Assembly: GCA_949987695.1 (NCBI GenBank)
Contig: OX465291.1
Coordinates: 110,214,994 to 110,278,993 of the forward strand
Length of the DNA stretch: 64,000 nt
DNA from: Merzomyia westermanni
Lineage: Eukaryota > Arthropoda > Insecta > Diptera > Tephritidae
Reading direction: 5' to 3'
Shown: one piece after another, positions 1-11,458 of the stretch
Position numbering within the stretch: the first letter of the stretch is position 1
Layout: every line of letters begins with the position of its first letter
The notes under the pieces: model-generated
What the model was told of the DNA's origin: nothing
The model's database searches: none
The model's input: the letters and a program-made list of their open reading frames with translations, nothing else
Made by a program: the position numbers and the translations under genes

Positions 1-279
1 AGGACATTTTAAAAAGTAGAAGCTTTACCGCCGACGAGCAAGTCCTCCCCGAGTCCGACTTGATCGATTTTTCAGACTAACGCCATCCTCTCTCCCTTAT
101 TATGAACTTATATCAAGGATAATAAATAAAAATAAAAATTATATGCAGTCGACCAGATTAAGAAACCCCATATCAAATAAGCTATTTAATGTGGAATCAG
201 TGGCAGGTGCTATTGAAATAACTCACCATACATTCATAGACACTTCGGACCCAATGTAGAGAAAGTTAAATTCTTTATT

Positions 280-1412
280 TTGCCACCCGTAAACTCGTTC
301 CACGGGATTATCGGAAATGACACGCTAAGAAAACTAAAGGCTATCATAGATACTGAAAAAAGCACCATGCCCATTTCCCCAGGGATCGTTATTCCACTTA
401 AACAGCTAGTATCTCAGCAGGTCAATAAGGTTGAAGTGGAAATTCCACAGCTTTCTACAGAACAGCAGCGGAGAGTAAATAATATCATTACAAAGTGCCC
501 AAATTTTTTCTCCGACCCCGACGAAAACCTGACCTTCACCACCCTAGTCAAAGGTGAAATTAGGCAAACTAACGACAATCCTGTTTATTCTAAACCTTAT
601 CCCTATCCCATGGCTTTAAAGGAGGAAATCTAAAAACAAGTAGAAGAGCTTCTGGACAACGGAATTGTAAGGAAATCCAAATTCCCTACAACTTGCCCGT
701 GTGGATAGTGAATAAAAAAAACAGATGCATCCGGTGAGAGGAAATACCGAATGGTTATCGACCACCGGAAGCTTGATTCAATAACTATTCCGGACAAATA
801 CCCGATTCCCGAAATAAATGAGGTCCTAGCAAACCTCGGCAACAACAAATTTTTCACAGTAATAGATCTTAAAAGCGGATTTCATCAAATCCCGCTACTC
901 GAGTCAGATATCGATAAACTGCATTTTCTGTAAATAACGGAGAATACGAACTCCTCCGTTTACCCTTTGGGCTCAAAAATGCCCCGGCAACCTTCCAAAG
1001 AGCCTTGGACGATATCCTTCGCCAGCATATCGGGATCAGGTGCTATTTTTACATTGACGATAATAAGCGAGGAAGAACATTTAAAAAATCTCGAGTTGGT
1101 ATTTAAAACCTTCGAAAGCGCTAAGTCCAGCTAAACAAGTGCGAATTCCCCAAACAGGAGGTGGAATTCGTTGGATATGTCGTCAGCGCGGAGGGAATGA
1201 AAACCAACCCAAAAAAAGTAGAGGCCGTTGCGCAGTTCCCAGTTCCCCGTAATCTGAAGCAGCTAAGTTCCTTTTTAGGAATTTTAGGGTACTATAGGAT
1301 ATTTATCACGGATTATTCGAAGACCGCTAAGCCTCTGACAACGCTCCTTAAGGGAGAGGCTGGTAATACCTCAAAAAGAAAGTCGGAGAAATTGGAAATA
1401 AAACTTAAATAA
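280..1412 (+). pseudogene. Gypsy-type reverse transcriptase, broken
   Basis: This region encodes the protease-RT linker and the RT palm and fingers of a gypsy/errantivirus polymerase, which would copy the element RNA into cDNA. Recognisable blocks are YPYPMALKEEI near 600, RMVIDHRKLDSITIPDKYPIP near 750, FTVIDLKSGFHQI near 855, LPFGLKNAPATFQRALDDIL near 960 and the catalytic YIDD at 1,050-1,061. A tail block with FLGILGYYR near 1,270 marks the RT thumb and connection. The frame shifts several times and has stops at about 631 and 930, so no functional enzyme is possible. Assignment to RT is firm; the clade is inferred from the DHRKLD and IPDKYPIP signatures. Confidence 0.9.
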
Positions 1413-1950
1413 GAAACAATCGAAGCTTTCAATAAAATTAAAAACACCCTTATATCAAGGGAAATTATTCTGGCTCACCCAAATTTTGACAAGGACTTTG
1501 AGCTTACGACTGATGCGTTCGACTTCGATATACGAGCCGTCCTATCGCAGGACAACCGTCCTATTACCTTCATCTCCAGAACGCTTAGCAAAACATAAGA
1601 GCAATGAAAAGGAAATGCTTTCCATAATTTGGTCTCTAAATGCTCTGAGAACCTACTTGGACGGTTCAAAAAAACGCGAATAGTATAATGAAACGCTGGA
1701 AAGCGATACAAGAGGAATATAATCACGAATTGGTGTATAAACCTGGAAAATCGAATGTAGTAGCGGATGCACTCTCGAGGATACCAGATCAGGTTAACTC
1801 ACTTACGCTTACCACTCATAGCGACGAGAGTTCTAGCCAAAACTTGATACCTTGCGCAGAGATGCCCGTGAACGTCTATAACAACCAAATTTTCCTCAGG
1901 GAGGCGGAAACTGCGTCGTACCAGTTTAGGATAGTTTTCCCAACCATCCA
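1413..1950 (+). pseudogene. Gypsy RNase H and tether, broken
   Basis: The region continues pol into RNase H, which degrades the RNA strand of the RNA:cDNA hybrid. Visible signatures are a TTDAS-like start near 1,507, NRPITFISRTLSK near 1,555, NEKEMLSIIWSL near 1,605 and YKPGKSNVVADALSRI near 1,735. These are typical gypsy RNase H landmarks. The frame changes near 1,590 and 1,685. It ends abruptly at about 1,958 where a Tc1/mariner element is inserted, and the pol spacer resumes after 3,243. Confidence 0.85.
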
Positions 1951-1958
1951 TAGACATA

Positions 1959-3243
1959 TAGGGTGGCTAATGAAAGCCGCTACCAAAAAAAAATTAAATC
2001 ACTTTTTTTCAATTTAATGAATCTGGTTAATTTTTTTTTTTATTTTGCAGATTGACTTTTACATTTAACAAAAATGGATAACTGGGACACTGAAACAAGA
2101 ATTTGGATTGTCCGCCGCTATCACGCACTGGAGTCCGTAGTTTCGGTTCAATGAGAGTATAGGCGCACGTTTGGCGGCAATCCTCCGAGCAGATGGACCA
2201 TAATAAGACTTGTAAACAATTTTGCCGAGCATGGGACAGTCAACAGAAGACCTTACCATCGAAACCCTTCAGTTCGAACGGAGGAAACAATCGCTGCTGT
2301 AGCTGCTGCCATACAAAACAATCCACGTGTTTCGACAAGAAGCTTATCTGCTCAAATGGGTGTAAGCAGACAGTCATTACAGTCAATTATGCACAAAGAT
2401 TTTGACTTATTCCCATATAAAATTCAAATGGCCAACAAACTGAACGCTGCAGACTTGCCGATTCGCTTGGAATTTTGCCAGAAGATGCTTCAAATGGTGG
2501 AAGAGGATGCAAACATGTTGATCTGCCTTTTCATGTCTGACGAGGCCCATTTCGATTTAAACGGCAACATAAAGAAACAAAATTGTCGAATATGGAGTGC
2601 TTCCAACCCACAGATACTCCATGAGACGGAATTGCATCCACTTCGTGTCACAGTGTGGTGTGCAGTTTCATCACGCTGCATTGTCGGGCCCTACTTCTTC
2701 GAAGAAAACGGTCACACCGTTACGGTTACTGGAGACCGTTACTTGAGCATGTTGAGAGAGTTTTTCTATCCAGAATTACGCCGAATGAGAATTTCTTTCA
2801 ACTCTGTGTGGTTTCAGCAAGATGGTGCAGCTCCTCATATCGAAAATGTCCCAATAAGCTGATATCCAGAAACTCCACATTCCGTTGGCCACCCAGGTCG
2901 CTTGACCTTACTGCACCTGACTTTTTCTTGTGGGGTTATTGCAAACAGGAAGTCTTCAAAGCAAAACCAACAAATTTGAACGAACTAAGGCAATCCATTC
3001 GAGAAACAATTGCGGCTATTCCTGTCTCAACTCTCCAAGCAGTAATGAACAACTTTTTGGTAAGATGCCGCACATGCATCGACGAGCAGGGGGGGCATTT
3101 AAATTCCATTATTTTTAAAACTAATTAAGCTATATTTAATAAAATTTTATGAGCTTTAACATGAATAAAAGAAAAATGAATTCCATACACAAAAAAAAAA
3201 ATTATTTGAGTTTCTTAATGTAGCAAAATTCATCAGCCACCTG
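1959..3243 (+). mobile_element. Tc1/mariner element nested in the gypsy copy
   Basis: Imperfect terminal inverted repeats bound the insertion: the left end reads GGTGGCTAATGAA near 1,962 and the right end is the reverse complement of GGTGGCTGATGAA, ending at 3,243. The flanks are TATA at 1,957-1,960 and TATA at 3,244-3,247, compatible with the TA target duplication of the superfamily. The element is about 1.28 kb. The gypsy spacer reads sensibly across the excised insertion, which confirms that it arrived later than the provirus. Confidence 0.85.
2074..3128 (+). pseudogene. Tc1/mariner (IS630-type) transposase, frameshifted
   Basis: This was a cut-and-paste transposase of the IS630/Tc1/mariner superfamily. 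The ATG at 2,074 opens MDNWDTETRIWIV. An in-frame stop follows near 2,152. A helix-turn-helix region (SVRTEETIAAVAAAIQ, then SLSAQMGVSRQSLQSIMHKD) precedes the DDE/D core. Catalytic blocks are SDEAHF near 2,540, WFQQDGAAPH near 2,808 and a C-terminal WPPRSLDLTAPDFFLWGY block in a different frame near 2,885-2,940. A frameshift near 2,850 separates the last two. It is related in sequence to the transposase at 28,909-30,001. The product is inactive as read. Confidence 0.9.
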
Positions 3244-3245
3244 TA

Positions 3246-4240
3246 TAATAGAAGAACCACAGTTTAATGAACAAAATCTCGCAGCATTATTTAAAAGATA
3301 CCTAAACCTACACGAACGTAAGAACTATGGGAATAATCCAGAATGTCTTCCCACAACATTTTAGTAACTTCAAATGCCGATATACAAAAAAATTGGTTGA
3401 GGATATAACTAGCGAGCAAGAACAGGAAGAAATGACCCCTGCGGGTTAGGCGTTTAGAATATGCTCGAGGTAGGCATACCGGTCGTAAGAAGCGACTAAT
3501 ATGCACAAAGGTAATAACTCCCTAAAACAGCAACAACAGGAAGAAAGTATCTTGAAGGAGCATTTGAGAGCACAAGAAGAATAAAATTAAAATTTTGGAA
3601 AAATTTTACTTTCCTGGCATGATAAATAAAATCAACAGAACTGGAACCACCTGTAGGGTGTGCAAGGAAAATAAACACGAAAAACCCCCCAATCAGACAA
3701 AGTGGGAAGCCACCCCACTACCAACCTTCCCAGGTGTGTCCACGTTGATATGCTCTTGACAGAAGCAAAAACAGTAATGACCGCTCTGAGCAAGTTTACA
3801 AAGTATGCAGTAACAAGGATGCGAAACAGTAGAGCCATAGAAGAGGGCCCTTGAGAGCAGTTTTGTTTTCATTTGGCATAACAAGAATGGTCGTAATCGA
3901 TAATGAGCCATCAATCAACTCTAACTCCATCATGTGCATGATGAGGAATGAGTTGGGTATCAAAGTCTACACTACTCCGCCATACAGAAGTCAGGCGAAC
4001 GGACAAGTGGAGAGATTCCACTCTACGATAACCGAAACAATGCGCTGCATAAAAGAAAATGATGGACATAGAAATTTCGAAGAGCTCCTGGAGCGAGCAC
4101 CATTCACTCTGTCACAAGGAAAATGCCAGTCGACTTATTCTTTTGCACAACCTAATTTACAAAAACTAGCGGATAAGCAAAGTAAAGATATTGAATACCA
4201 CAGTAAGCATAAGCATGAAATTAAAGAAGAAGAATAATTT
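3246..4240 (+). pseudogene. Gypsy integrase, broken
   Basis: Integrase would insert the cDNA into the genome. The spacer and zinc-domain side resumes after the mariner insertion, with a CRVCKENKHE-like CxxC block near 3,655. The catalytic-core block at 3,851-4,240 is the longest open stretch, showing MVVIDNEPSINS, TTPPYRSQANGQVERFHSTI and ETMRCIK, which include the second Asp and the Glu of the DDE core. The stretch carrying the first Asp is degraded, with frameshifts and stops between 3,690 and 3,850, and a dispersed repeat sits at 3,434-3,515. No functional protein is possible. Confidence 0.85.
3434..3515 (+). repeat. Short dispersed repeat core within the gypsy copy
   Basis: The block with GGTTAGGCGTTTAGAATATG and GCGACTAATATGCACAAAGG recurs at 13,731-13,806 and 14,788-14,850. 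It is therefore a dispersed module that interrupts the gypsy integrase region. It may be the 5' part of the (CAA)n-tailed retroposon family, because the 14,788 copy continues into that sequence. Confidence 0.7.
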
Positions 4241-4339
4241 ATGTTAAGAGAAGTAGAAGATAAGGTACAAAGTTGAGCAAACCGTATAGTAAAGAGACAG
4301 TTGGGAAAACAAAAGTGGTACACTTATAACAGAAAAAGG

Positions 4340-4945
4340 GCAGGTAGTCCATAAAAGTAGGATACGTAACTAACATTGACATAACATATCCGAGGTCCGG
4401 ATACTCGACTACTCAAACTCACAGCTAACTGCTATAGAAAAAGGACTGGCAAAACTACACACCGGAACATTTAGGATAATACACGACATCGACATCGAAG
4501 AGTATTCCGAAATCCTCGAGAAGATCGCATTTACAAAAAGAACAGAAATCCTGCTCAGAAATGCGAACTATCCCTTTATATCCCAAATAAAAAGTCATAT
4601 AAATAACTTGAAAACACAAAAAATATAAAGGATCATTAAATTTTTTAGTTAGCGCGTGGATATGGATCGCGAGTCCAGACCACGAAGACAACGAAATAGT
4701 AGTAAACAAACTGAACAATGTGCTTAGAATAACAATAACCAGGTCCTTATAAACAAACTTACAATAGAAAAAATTAATGATATAACAAATGCTACAAACA
4801 ATATAATAAAAGAATTGCAAAATAGCGGAGATAAAGAAATCGAGCTATTTTTAAAACTAAAATATAAATTAGAAGTCATTAAGGAAGAAATTGCAGCAGT
4901 GGCAGCAACAGGAACACAGGTGCCAATCACAACCCTCAAAAATAC
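4340..4945 (+). pseudogene. Env-like remnant of the errantivirus copy
   Basis: Downstream of pol the plus strand holds broken frames resembling the N-terminal part of an insect errantivirus envelope gene: a GLAKLHTGTFRIIHDIDI block near 4,450 and a hydrophilic helical block ending in LKLKYKLEVIKEEI near 4,850-4,890. There are several stops between them, and no fusion peptide or transmembrane anchor can be read. The position after pol supports the call; the homology is from memory of the family, so confidence is moderate. Confidence 0.55.
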
Positions 4946-5540
4946 AGCAAAATAAATTAGGTGTAGAAATAAGTAAAATTGTAAAATTAGTTTTATGTCT
5001 GCTTGTGAGTAATAAAGGAGCTAAGCTCCAAGCAAATCATTTTTTTAATAAAACAAGTTCTAGTAAAGTTAACTTATATATTATATGTAGGCTTGCCTTT
5101 TATGCCGGAGGTTGAATCCCACAAAACCCATTTTCATTAAAAAGATTTAAAAAACCTACAAGTGAATTTCCTTTATAAAAAGCTATTCCACCACGCTAAT
5201 TATAGAATTATTACTTTTATGAGAAGTTAAATATCGGAGGGTTAGTTAAACAAAAGTAGCGATGTACATAAAGAGGGTCCTGTAAAATTTGTAGTTAATT
5301 CAACGTTATCGTAGCCGTACATAATAATGCATTAAATCTCATCATAATATTAGATAATGCAATGTCAAGTTATTGCATTTCTTGAATTGGTAGATGCAGT
5401 GTCCCTAACTATAGGGTCATGACTACCAAGGAATTTAAAATCAATAAAATAAATAAATGCAAAAAGAAAATATGAACTCAATACAAAGTAAACAGTGATT
5501 GTAATGTCACTATAAAGTTAAAAAGTAATACAGAAACCTG
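4946..5540. other. AT-rich stretch without recognised gene
   Basis: No coding region or repeat match within the window was recognised. It may hold the degraded 3' end of the gypsy copy. Confidence 0.4.
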
Positions 5541-5554
5541 TTCCTGTCCATTAT

Positions 5555-5700
5555 AATCGACTAACCGAAAATATGCGGTTAATAGAATAATCGAAAGTGG
5601 ACGGTTAGTCGAGTAACCGTCATCAGTAGACTATTCGAATACTGCTAGTCGACTAATGATGTACTCGAATAACTCGATTAATCGACTAACCGAATAGTAA
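5555..5700. repeat. Cluster of short inverted TCGACTAACCG motifs
   Basis: The motif TCGACTAACCG occurs at about 5,558 and again near 5,684. Its reverse complement CGGTTAGTCGA lies near 5,610, and degenerate versions (AGTCGACTAATG, CGATTAATCGACTAACCG) fill the space between. The block can fold on itself. Function and family are unknown. Confidence 0.6.
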
Positions 5701-6179
5701 CAGCCATAGTAAATAGAATATCCTAGGAACGCCTACGTGAACATAAAAAAAGTTATATGTCGTGAAAAACAGAATTAACAAGAGATTGTTTCGAAATTAT
5801 TTAACACATACACTGGTTAACAAATCTTTCGAGAAAACCATGATTAAAAAGGAAAAATTTTGAAAAAAAATTGAGTTTTTCACATGTGACAACATTTACT
5901 AGGTCAAAAGAAATAAATCAATAATTTAGTAAAAATGTTTTCTAATATGCTTGCGGAGACAAATGACCAACTACTATGATAAACCCGACATATAACCCAC
6001 CATTCCCACCCAACCGACACGAGGGGCGGATCCGCAAAGCGAGCGTATTAAATTGAAAGGCGGAGGTTTGTTAAGCGTGGAGATCTCAAACTGCTTAGCT
6101 AAAGGCAAAAGTACATCAGCTGAGAACATACGAGAGTTTGCCAAACTACTGTGACACGTTTAAAAAAAAAACGTTTTCA

Positions 6180-6265
6180 AACCACCTTTGATGTTACCTG
6201 TACCAGGGCTCGAACCTTGGACCTTCGGTGTGGTAGGCCAGCAACATTACCTTACACTTACCTTT
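6180..6265 (-). repeat. tRNA-like SINE head, fragment
   Basis: Read on the minus strand, this is the 5' tRNA-like part of the SINE family seen full length at 22,296-22,673. It has the Pol III B-box-like GGTTCGAGCCC and the conserved CAGGTAACATCAAAGGTGG just after it. The body and tail are missing. Confidence 0.75.
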
Positions 6266-6299
6266 CGAATTAATGTTGAGCAAATAGTTTTAGTTTAAA

Positions 6300-6750
6300 A
6301 AAATATGCTCACCAACTTTCCAAAATAAATGTTTCCCAAACTGTGAGTTTAAATAATAAATCAATTTTTTGAAGCTTAAATAACTGAGTGCCACTTGTTA
6401 GAGATATCCTATGCAATAACATGGCAAAAATGATTCAATAGAAATACTTTTTATAAATTTGTAATAAGTCGAGTGTCTTTATTTGTCAAAAATTGCTGGT
6501 AAATATGTCAACTACCAGCATTAATTATCTTAAGAAAAAAGATTTGCAAATCTTAGCATATTTATGGGTCGTTTATGTATTTCTTGCTTAATATTTTTAT
6601 TTTCCTAGTAAAACATAAATTAATTTGGTTCGTATTACATGGTTATGTGCTAATAAAACAGAATCATCAACAAATAGTTTGAACTTAACTTTATTATACA
6701 TAAAAAATTGTTGGTCTTAAAATTATTTCGTGAAGTGCATATGTGATGCA
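6300..6750. other. AT-rich stretch, nothing recognised
   Basis: No coding potential, tRNA-like sequence or repeat shared with the rest of the window was found. Confidence 0.4.
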
Positions 6751-6759
6751 AACCTTGAG

Positions 6760-7150
6760 TAGGACTGAAAGAAAGTAAGGAAGTCTAAGTTCGAGTGGAA
6801 CCGAACATTATATACCTAGCAGTGATCTATTATGACATCCCAATTTATGCAGGTCTATTTTAATACTTTTTAGCTCGTATCATAAAGCCAGCTGATTGTT
6901 TTCAATTTGTATATAAATAGGTTCCATACCAATCGCTGCTTACCACATTTTTTCAAAATTCCAATACATGCATATGTCTGAAAAATTTGCGGTCAAATAG
7001 ACAGGCAGACAGACAGACAGACGGACATGGACAATCGACTCAGCTCATTGTCCTATTCATTTCAGTATATCCTTTGATGGCCTCGTCTATTCTTCTTCTC
7101 ATACTTACAAACATTTGATGTTCATGAAAGGTATAAAAATCAAAAAAAGT
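6760..7150. repeat. Dispersed dipteran repeat with CAGA microsatellite
   Basis: The segment starts with GAAAGTAAGGAAGTCTAAGT and GTGGAACCGAACATTATATA. It contains a short (CAGA)n run at about 6,995-7,022 followed by GGACATGGACAATCGACTCA. The same kind of 'acagacggac...ggacatgg' module recurs at 7,895-7,920. It resembles a widespread, non-coding dipteran repeat, but I cannot name the family. Confidence 0.5.
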
Positions 7151-7419
7151 ATATAACTTCCCTGTGGCAGTGGGGTATTAACTACTTGCCCGGATATTTC
7201 GCTTGTGTGTTAACCGATTTGCCTAATTTTGGAAGGAGTGTATACATACTATTGAGAAGCAGCTAAACAATTTTATCTAGTGGAAATTACAAGCAATCGG
7301 CTTAGAAAATAGCAGAACTTTATCAATAGCAGAACAAGATCTTATCGATATAGCTTGCATAGTTATAGAAATATCGCGTTTTACATTTTACAATCAAATT
7401 TTTCAGAACTATTTTAAAA

Positions 7420-7990
7420 CACTGGGCGTGGCTGTGGACCGATTTCGCCCATTTTTACAACAAACAGTTACCTTTATATATTCAAAAATTTTGCCAAATA
7501 TCGTTTCAATAAATCAATTTTTTCCGAAGTTATGGCATAAAAAGTTTTGTGGAGTAAAGCACTATAAAAGGAGCGTGGCCACGCCCATTTTCGAAAATTT
7601 ATATTTTTCGACTTTCTTCATTCGCGCACACTTTGAAAGTGAAATATAAATGATGTTAAGCTTTTGTACGCTAAGTTATTGCCTATTAAATATATCTATG
7701 ATCCTTTTTAAAATCTTTCGTATAAAAGTGGGCGTGGACTTTAACCGATTTCGCCCATTTTAGTCTATACGTAAAAAGTGGGCGTGGCTGGCATCCGATT
7801 TCGCCCATTTTAAATAGCGATCGGAGATGAGTGCCAAGGAACCTGCATACCCAATTTCATTGAGATCTCAAAATTCACTCAAGTTATCGTGTTAACAGAC
7901 GGACGGGCGGACATGGCTTAATCATTTCTCTTTTCCTCCTGAACCTTTTTTATATATTTAAGTCAATATCTATCTACCGTTAAGCGAATG
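7420..7990. repeat. Repeat region with four 'gggcgtggN...cgcccattt' motifs
   Basis: A degenerate motif, GGGCGTGG followed within about 20 bases by CCGATTTCGCCCATTTT, occurs at about 7,424, 7,571 (shortened), 7,730 and 7,778. The second half ends in an ACAGACGGACGGGCGGACATGG block. No stable reading frame is conserved. It is probably the tail of a dispersed non-coding element. Confidence 0.5.
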
Positions 7991-8129
7991 AAATTAATAT
8001 ACCTTGTGTGCGTTGCACTATCTATCTATATATATAAAACTCAAATTATGTATGTATGTATCCATAGGCCAACTTGTGTGCTAAACGTATAAGCCGATCG
8101 TAACCAAATTTTAAACACGCATTGAATAT

Positions 8130-8400
8130 CTTCCATGGATGGTCATGGGATAAAAAATATTTTGATATATGTAGGGGCGTGACACCTCCCATGCAAATGG
8201 AATTTTTCATAGTCCGTATCTCTGGATGTATTTACGTTAGACCACTGAAATTTGGTAAAGGTTTATATGAGATTAATGCCTACCACCTCCAAAAAACTGG
8301 GGATAACAAAAAAGGGGGCGTGGCACCTCGCATACAACTGGATTTTTTTTATAGAAATGTTAGGTATAAAAAGAAGCGGAAAAACCACGCCACTACTAAA
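8130..8400 (+). repeat. Dispersed repeat with 'ggggcgtgg.acctcc' blocks
   Basis: The sequence GGGGCGTGACACCTCCCATG, then a TTTTTCAT block and TATCTCTGGATGTAT, recurs in diverged form at 31,690-31,850. A second internal GGGGGCGTGGCACCTCG block follows at about 8,315. A long open frame crosses it, but its composition and repetition argue against coding. Confidence 0.6.
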
Positions 8401-8419
8401 ATAAAAAAATAATTGACCC

Positions 8420-8645
8420 TGTGCCTCCTGAGGACATTAAGTCCGAGCTTCTCTACAGTTTTTGGCCAATTCCGAACGGAATCTGCATAGCAGATGAATT
8501 TATGCTGAGAAGCCTTCCATGGCGGAAATACACTCGGAGAGTTTGCCTAACAACTGCCTAAGGGTGACCCCGTTTTGAAACAACTTTTCCAAACTCCTTT
8601 CGATGTTACCTGTACCAGGGTTCGAACCTTGGACCTTCGGTGTAC
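8420..8645 (-). repeat. tRNA-like SINE, 3'-truncated copy
   Basis: On the minus strand the copy runs from the tRNA-like head (B-box-like GGTTCGAACCC) through CAGGTAACATCGAAAGGAG to the body block with AACTCTCCGAGTGTATTTCC and TTCTCAGCATAAATTC. The body ends near 8,420 without the oligo(A) tail. It is diverged from the 22.3-kb copy, so it is older. Confidence 0.8.
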
Positions 8646-8871
8646 ACGCTTATTCACGAAAATCACTTAAACGAAAGTTTTCATCTAGAAGTTGGGTATG
8701 ACAACCTTTCGAAAAATCGCTAGTCGGGAAAAAGGTAACTTGTGCTATTTGTAATGTGGAGTTCTGCTTCAACTGATCCACATCTGCACTCAATAACCAA
8801 CTTTTTTTATGATGAAATAGACGCTTCATAAAAGCCAGTGAACGTACTTGAATATATGTATGTGCATATAC

Positions 8872-9300
8872 ATACAGTGACGGACATAAGTATTGGCACA
8901 GTCGTTTTCTGCGATTTCCACAAATTTTGGCCCTAATAAAATTATTTTAACAAAGACTATATATGAGTATTTGCCAATGTCAACTACAAGAACTATAAAT
9001 TTTGTTGTAAAAATGTACGCGAAATTCGCGAAAATTCTAAGAAATTTATGAAAATTTTGTTTTTTCACAGAATTTTTCGAATTTTTTGGCGTATGCAGTT
9101 TTGTAGGCCATTAAATTTTAGTATAATAAGGTGTTCTAAAGTTCGTGACACAATTTGCTGATTTTTGCCAATTTTTTCCGACGAGCTAAAGTGTTTTCTT
9201 TCATATAAAGTAGATCGCGTTCATAACAGGGTAATACAGGAGTACCCAAGAAAAAAAATTCCGGGACTATATGTATTTAGTAATAAATTTTTTCAAATAA
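8872..9300. repeat. Possible Tc1-like element end, non-coding
   Basis: The left edge reads ACAGTGACGGACATAAGTAT followed by TGGCACAG, which resembles Tc1-like terminal repeats. No matching right terminus and no transposase frame were found, so only one end or a solo fragment is present. Confidence 0.35.
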
Positions 9301-9654
9301 AATAGTTATCTGAGTGTACGTACGCATGTGTGTACATGCTTTATCGAGATTCATAAATAGATCTACGCTAAACTAAGAAACTTCGCTTTTAGCTAAATTT
9401 ATTAAGACTAACACACAACTTAAAGGACGGAAGGTCCTTTCTTTAAAAAAATAATTTCGTTGGGCGAACACCCTCGGATATCCTAACAAGGTTAGGTTAT
9501 TAAAACACAAATATAGAAAGAAGAACAACAAAACAAAGTCCAACATACATGATTTACATATAGACAGAATGTCATAAATATTGTGTATACCGTTGGCAAG
9601 ATAACAAACAACAATTAGAGGAAAAATTTAATTAAGCAGCTTGCAAAACTACAA

Positions 9655-9725
9655 GCAGCATAGCCTATGGGTTAGGCAGCTGCGCTTGCAATCAGAGTGA
9701 GTGGGTTCGATTCTCCACAAGATCC
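9655..9725 (+). repeat. tRNA-like sequence (pseudogene or SINE head)
   Basis: AGCCTATGGGTTAGGCAGC resembles a D-arm/A-box and, about 30 bases on, GTGGGTTCGATTCTCCAC resembles a T-arm/B-box. Acceptor pairing and a clean anticodon arm are not apparent, so it is more likely a tRNA-derived repeat than a tRNA gene. Confidence 0.35.
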
Positions 9726-9844
9726 TCTGAAAATAGCAAAAAACTTTACGAATTAGTCTGACGAGAAATCGTGGCTGTTTCCGAAATAGTACCATAACTG
9801 TAACCTGTATATGTTTGTTGCTTTCAATTTTTCCTCTAATCAAA

Positions 9845-10860
9845 AATAATAATAATTAACTAAGAATTATTATAAACTGGTCTTGAGCTCGTTAAACTGT
9901 AACGAACTTCTCAACTTGCTGCTGAAACTAGGGAAACCTACGAAGGTGCGTTCGGATTGAAGCGGGTGGCATACCTAGCTCTGCTTCAGCTTAGCTCAGG
10001 GAAAATGGGAGTGGGCTTGCTTCCTCCTCGCGCAACGAAGTTGTACATAAAAACATAATTTGTATGCCGTCAACAAAAAAACAATAATAAACCAAAATCG
10101 AAACCAAACCAGAAACGATATCTGCAGCAAAACTTCGACTTCCCGGTAAAGTACCTTAGTAGATACTTTAGTCTACACCCCAACAAAGGAAACCAAGAAA
10201 CATGCTATAAAGGACAGGGACTTGGAGTACGTAAGTACAACAATGCCGACGGGAGAAAAAGATGGATGATTTCCCCCATGTCTTTACCCACCCAACCTTG
10301 TTAACCTAAGAGACATATTTGGTTTAGGTTAACCCTAATTTATACTTACGTGATCTCAGTGCTTTATAGCCCTACATTTCGTCATCGACCAAATAAATCT
10401 ATACCTTCATTTCAAAACTTCAGATTTCACATTTTATTAAAAAGAATTAATAATTAATCCTACTATTACGTTAAGGGATATGACTACATATGTCTATTCA
10501 TTCAAAATTTTGGAAATGCTAATGGCCACAATATACAAAGCCAAAAATTTAATCCAATAGTTAAATTTTCTGATTCAAAACGTTTTACAAAAAGAAAACA
10601 GTTAAATCATTATATCACCAAAAAAAAAACTTAGAAAAACCAAGTTAAATGGTGATACCAAATCTACCTAAACTCTTCTAACAATATTCGCAATTTTGTT
10701 CTCTGTTATATATGTAGGTATATCTATACCCAAATCCGATGGGTTCAAAAGAAAAAAACAACAACTAAAATATCGAAAATACTTCTGTTTAATTCTCAAT
10801 TAGGTTCAAATCAGCATTAAACAAAAACTTTATTAATATTACGAAACTTTTCTTTTATAA
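9845..10860. other. AT-rich intergenic stretch
   Basis: Nothing coding or repetitive was recognised. A GC-richer patch at 9,950-10,030 gave no interpretable reading frame. Confidence 0.4.
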
Positions 10861-11007
10861 TTGAATGTAAGTCGATTGAACATCTTACATCGATACATGT
10901 GTGATATAAAGTGCAAATTACATGCATCAACATATTATCAAAAATGTTCGATCGAAATACATACAATATCAAACAAGCAAAAATCAAATAGTTTAGATTT
11001 CACTTAC

Positions 11008-11178
11008 ATGCATTCTGCTACTCCATCGATGCGACGTTGGGCCCAGCGACGACGACGTTGTAAGCGATGCGGTCGAGCGCGTTGCGAACGAACCGGGTTC
11101 GTTAGTGCTGCTAAAAGGTTTGGTATTAGAACTTTTAATTATAAGTGGACAAGTATGACCATCTCGAATGGATGAGTG
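11008..11178 (-). CDS. Possible host exon, Ser/Thr-rich, uncertain
   Basis: A GC-rich island in AT-rich DNA is open on the minus strand for 57 codons. A CAG acceptor-like site precedes it (AATATATTAAACAG in minus orientation), and a good donor, GTAAGTGAAATC, follows. The conceptual peptide is rich in Ser and Thr (SSNTKPFSSTNEPGSFATRS) and I do not recognise it. The opposite strand is also open, so coding is not established. The island may instead be part of an unidentified repeat. Confidence 0.2.
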
Positions 11179-11458
11179 CTGTTTAATATATGTATGTACA
11201 TATGTCGGAACGCACATTTCCGTCAAAAAGCACTCTCTTTATTACACGCAAATATTTATATGTATGCGCGAGCGTGTACAGGATGAATCGCCTGCAAATA
11301 TGCAAGGGAAATTGCTAATATTTCACATATAAATCTTTCTTTTTTTTTGTTGGTATTTACCACATTTATGACTATTCTTTTTTTTTCTTTCCCAAGATAA
11401 ATGCTGCAAAATTGGAAAAACAAAACTAAAAAAAAACTAGCAAAACTACTTTAAATAA

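Larger units (their letters stand above)
1..4945 (+). mobile_element. Decayed errantivirus-like Ty3/gypsy provirus, interrupted
   Basis: The plus strand carries pol domains in Ty3/gypsy order (RT, RNase H, integrase), followed by an env-like region, which is the layout of the insect errantivirus group (gypsy/17.6/297 relatives). The reading frame is broken by many stops and frameshifts, and the RNase H to integrase spacer is split by a 1.28-kb Tc1/mariner insertion. I could not define LTRs: the 5' end lies outside the window and no clear 3' LTR is visible after 4,945. Gag is not recognisable in the first 280 bases. This is an old, non-functional copy. Confidence 0.85.

Noticed and set aside
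2490..2681. Minus-strand frame inside the first mariner element
   Set aside because: Shadow of the plus-strand transposase.
8122..8412. 96-codon plus-strand protein
   Set aside because: It spans a dispersed non-coding repeat that recurs in diverged form at 31.7 kb without keeping the frame.
9655..9725. tRNA gene
   Set aside because: Only A- and B-box-like pieces; no convincing cloverleaf.
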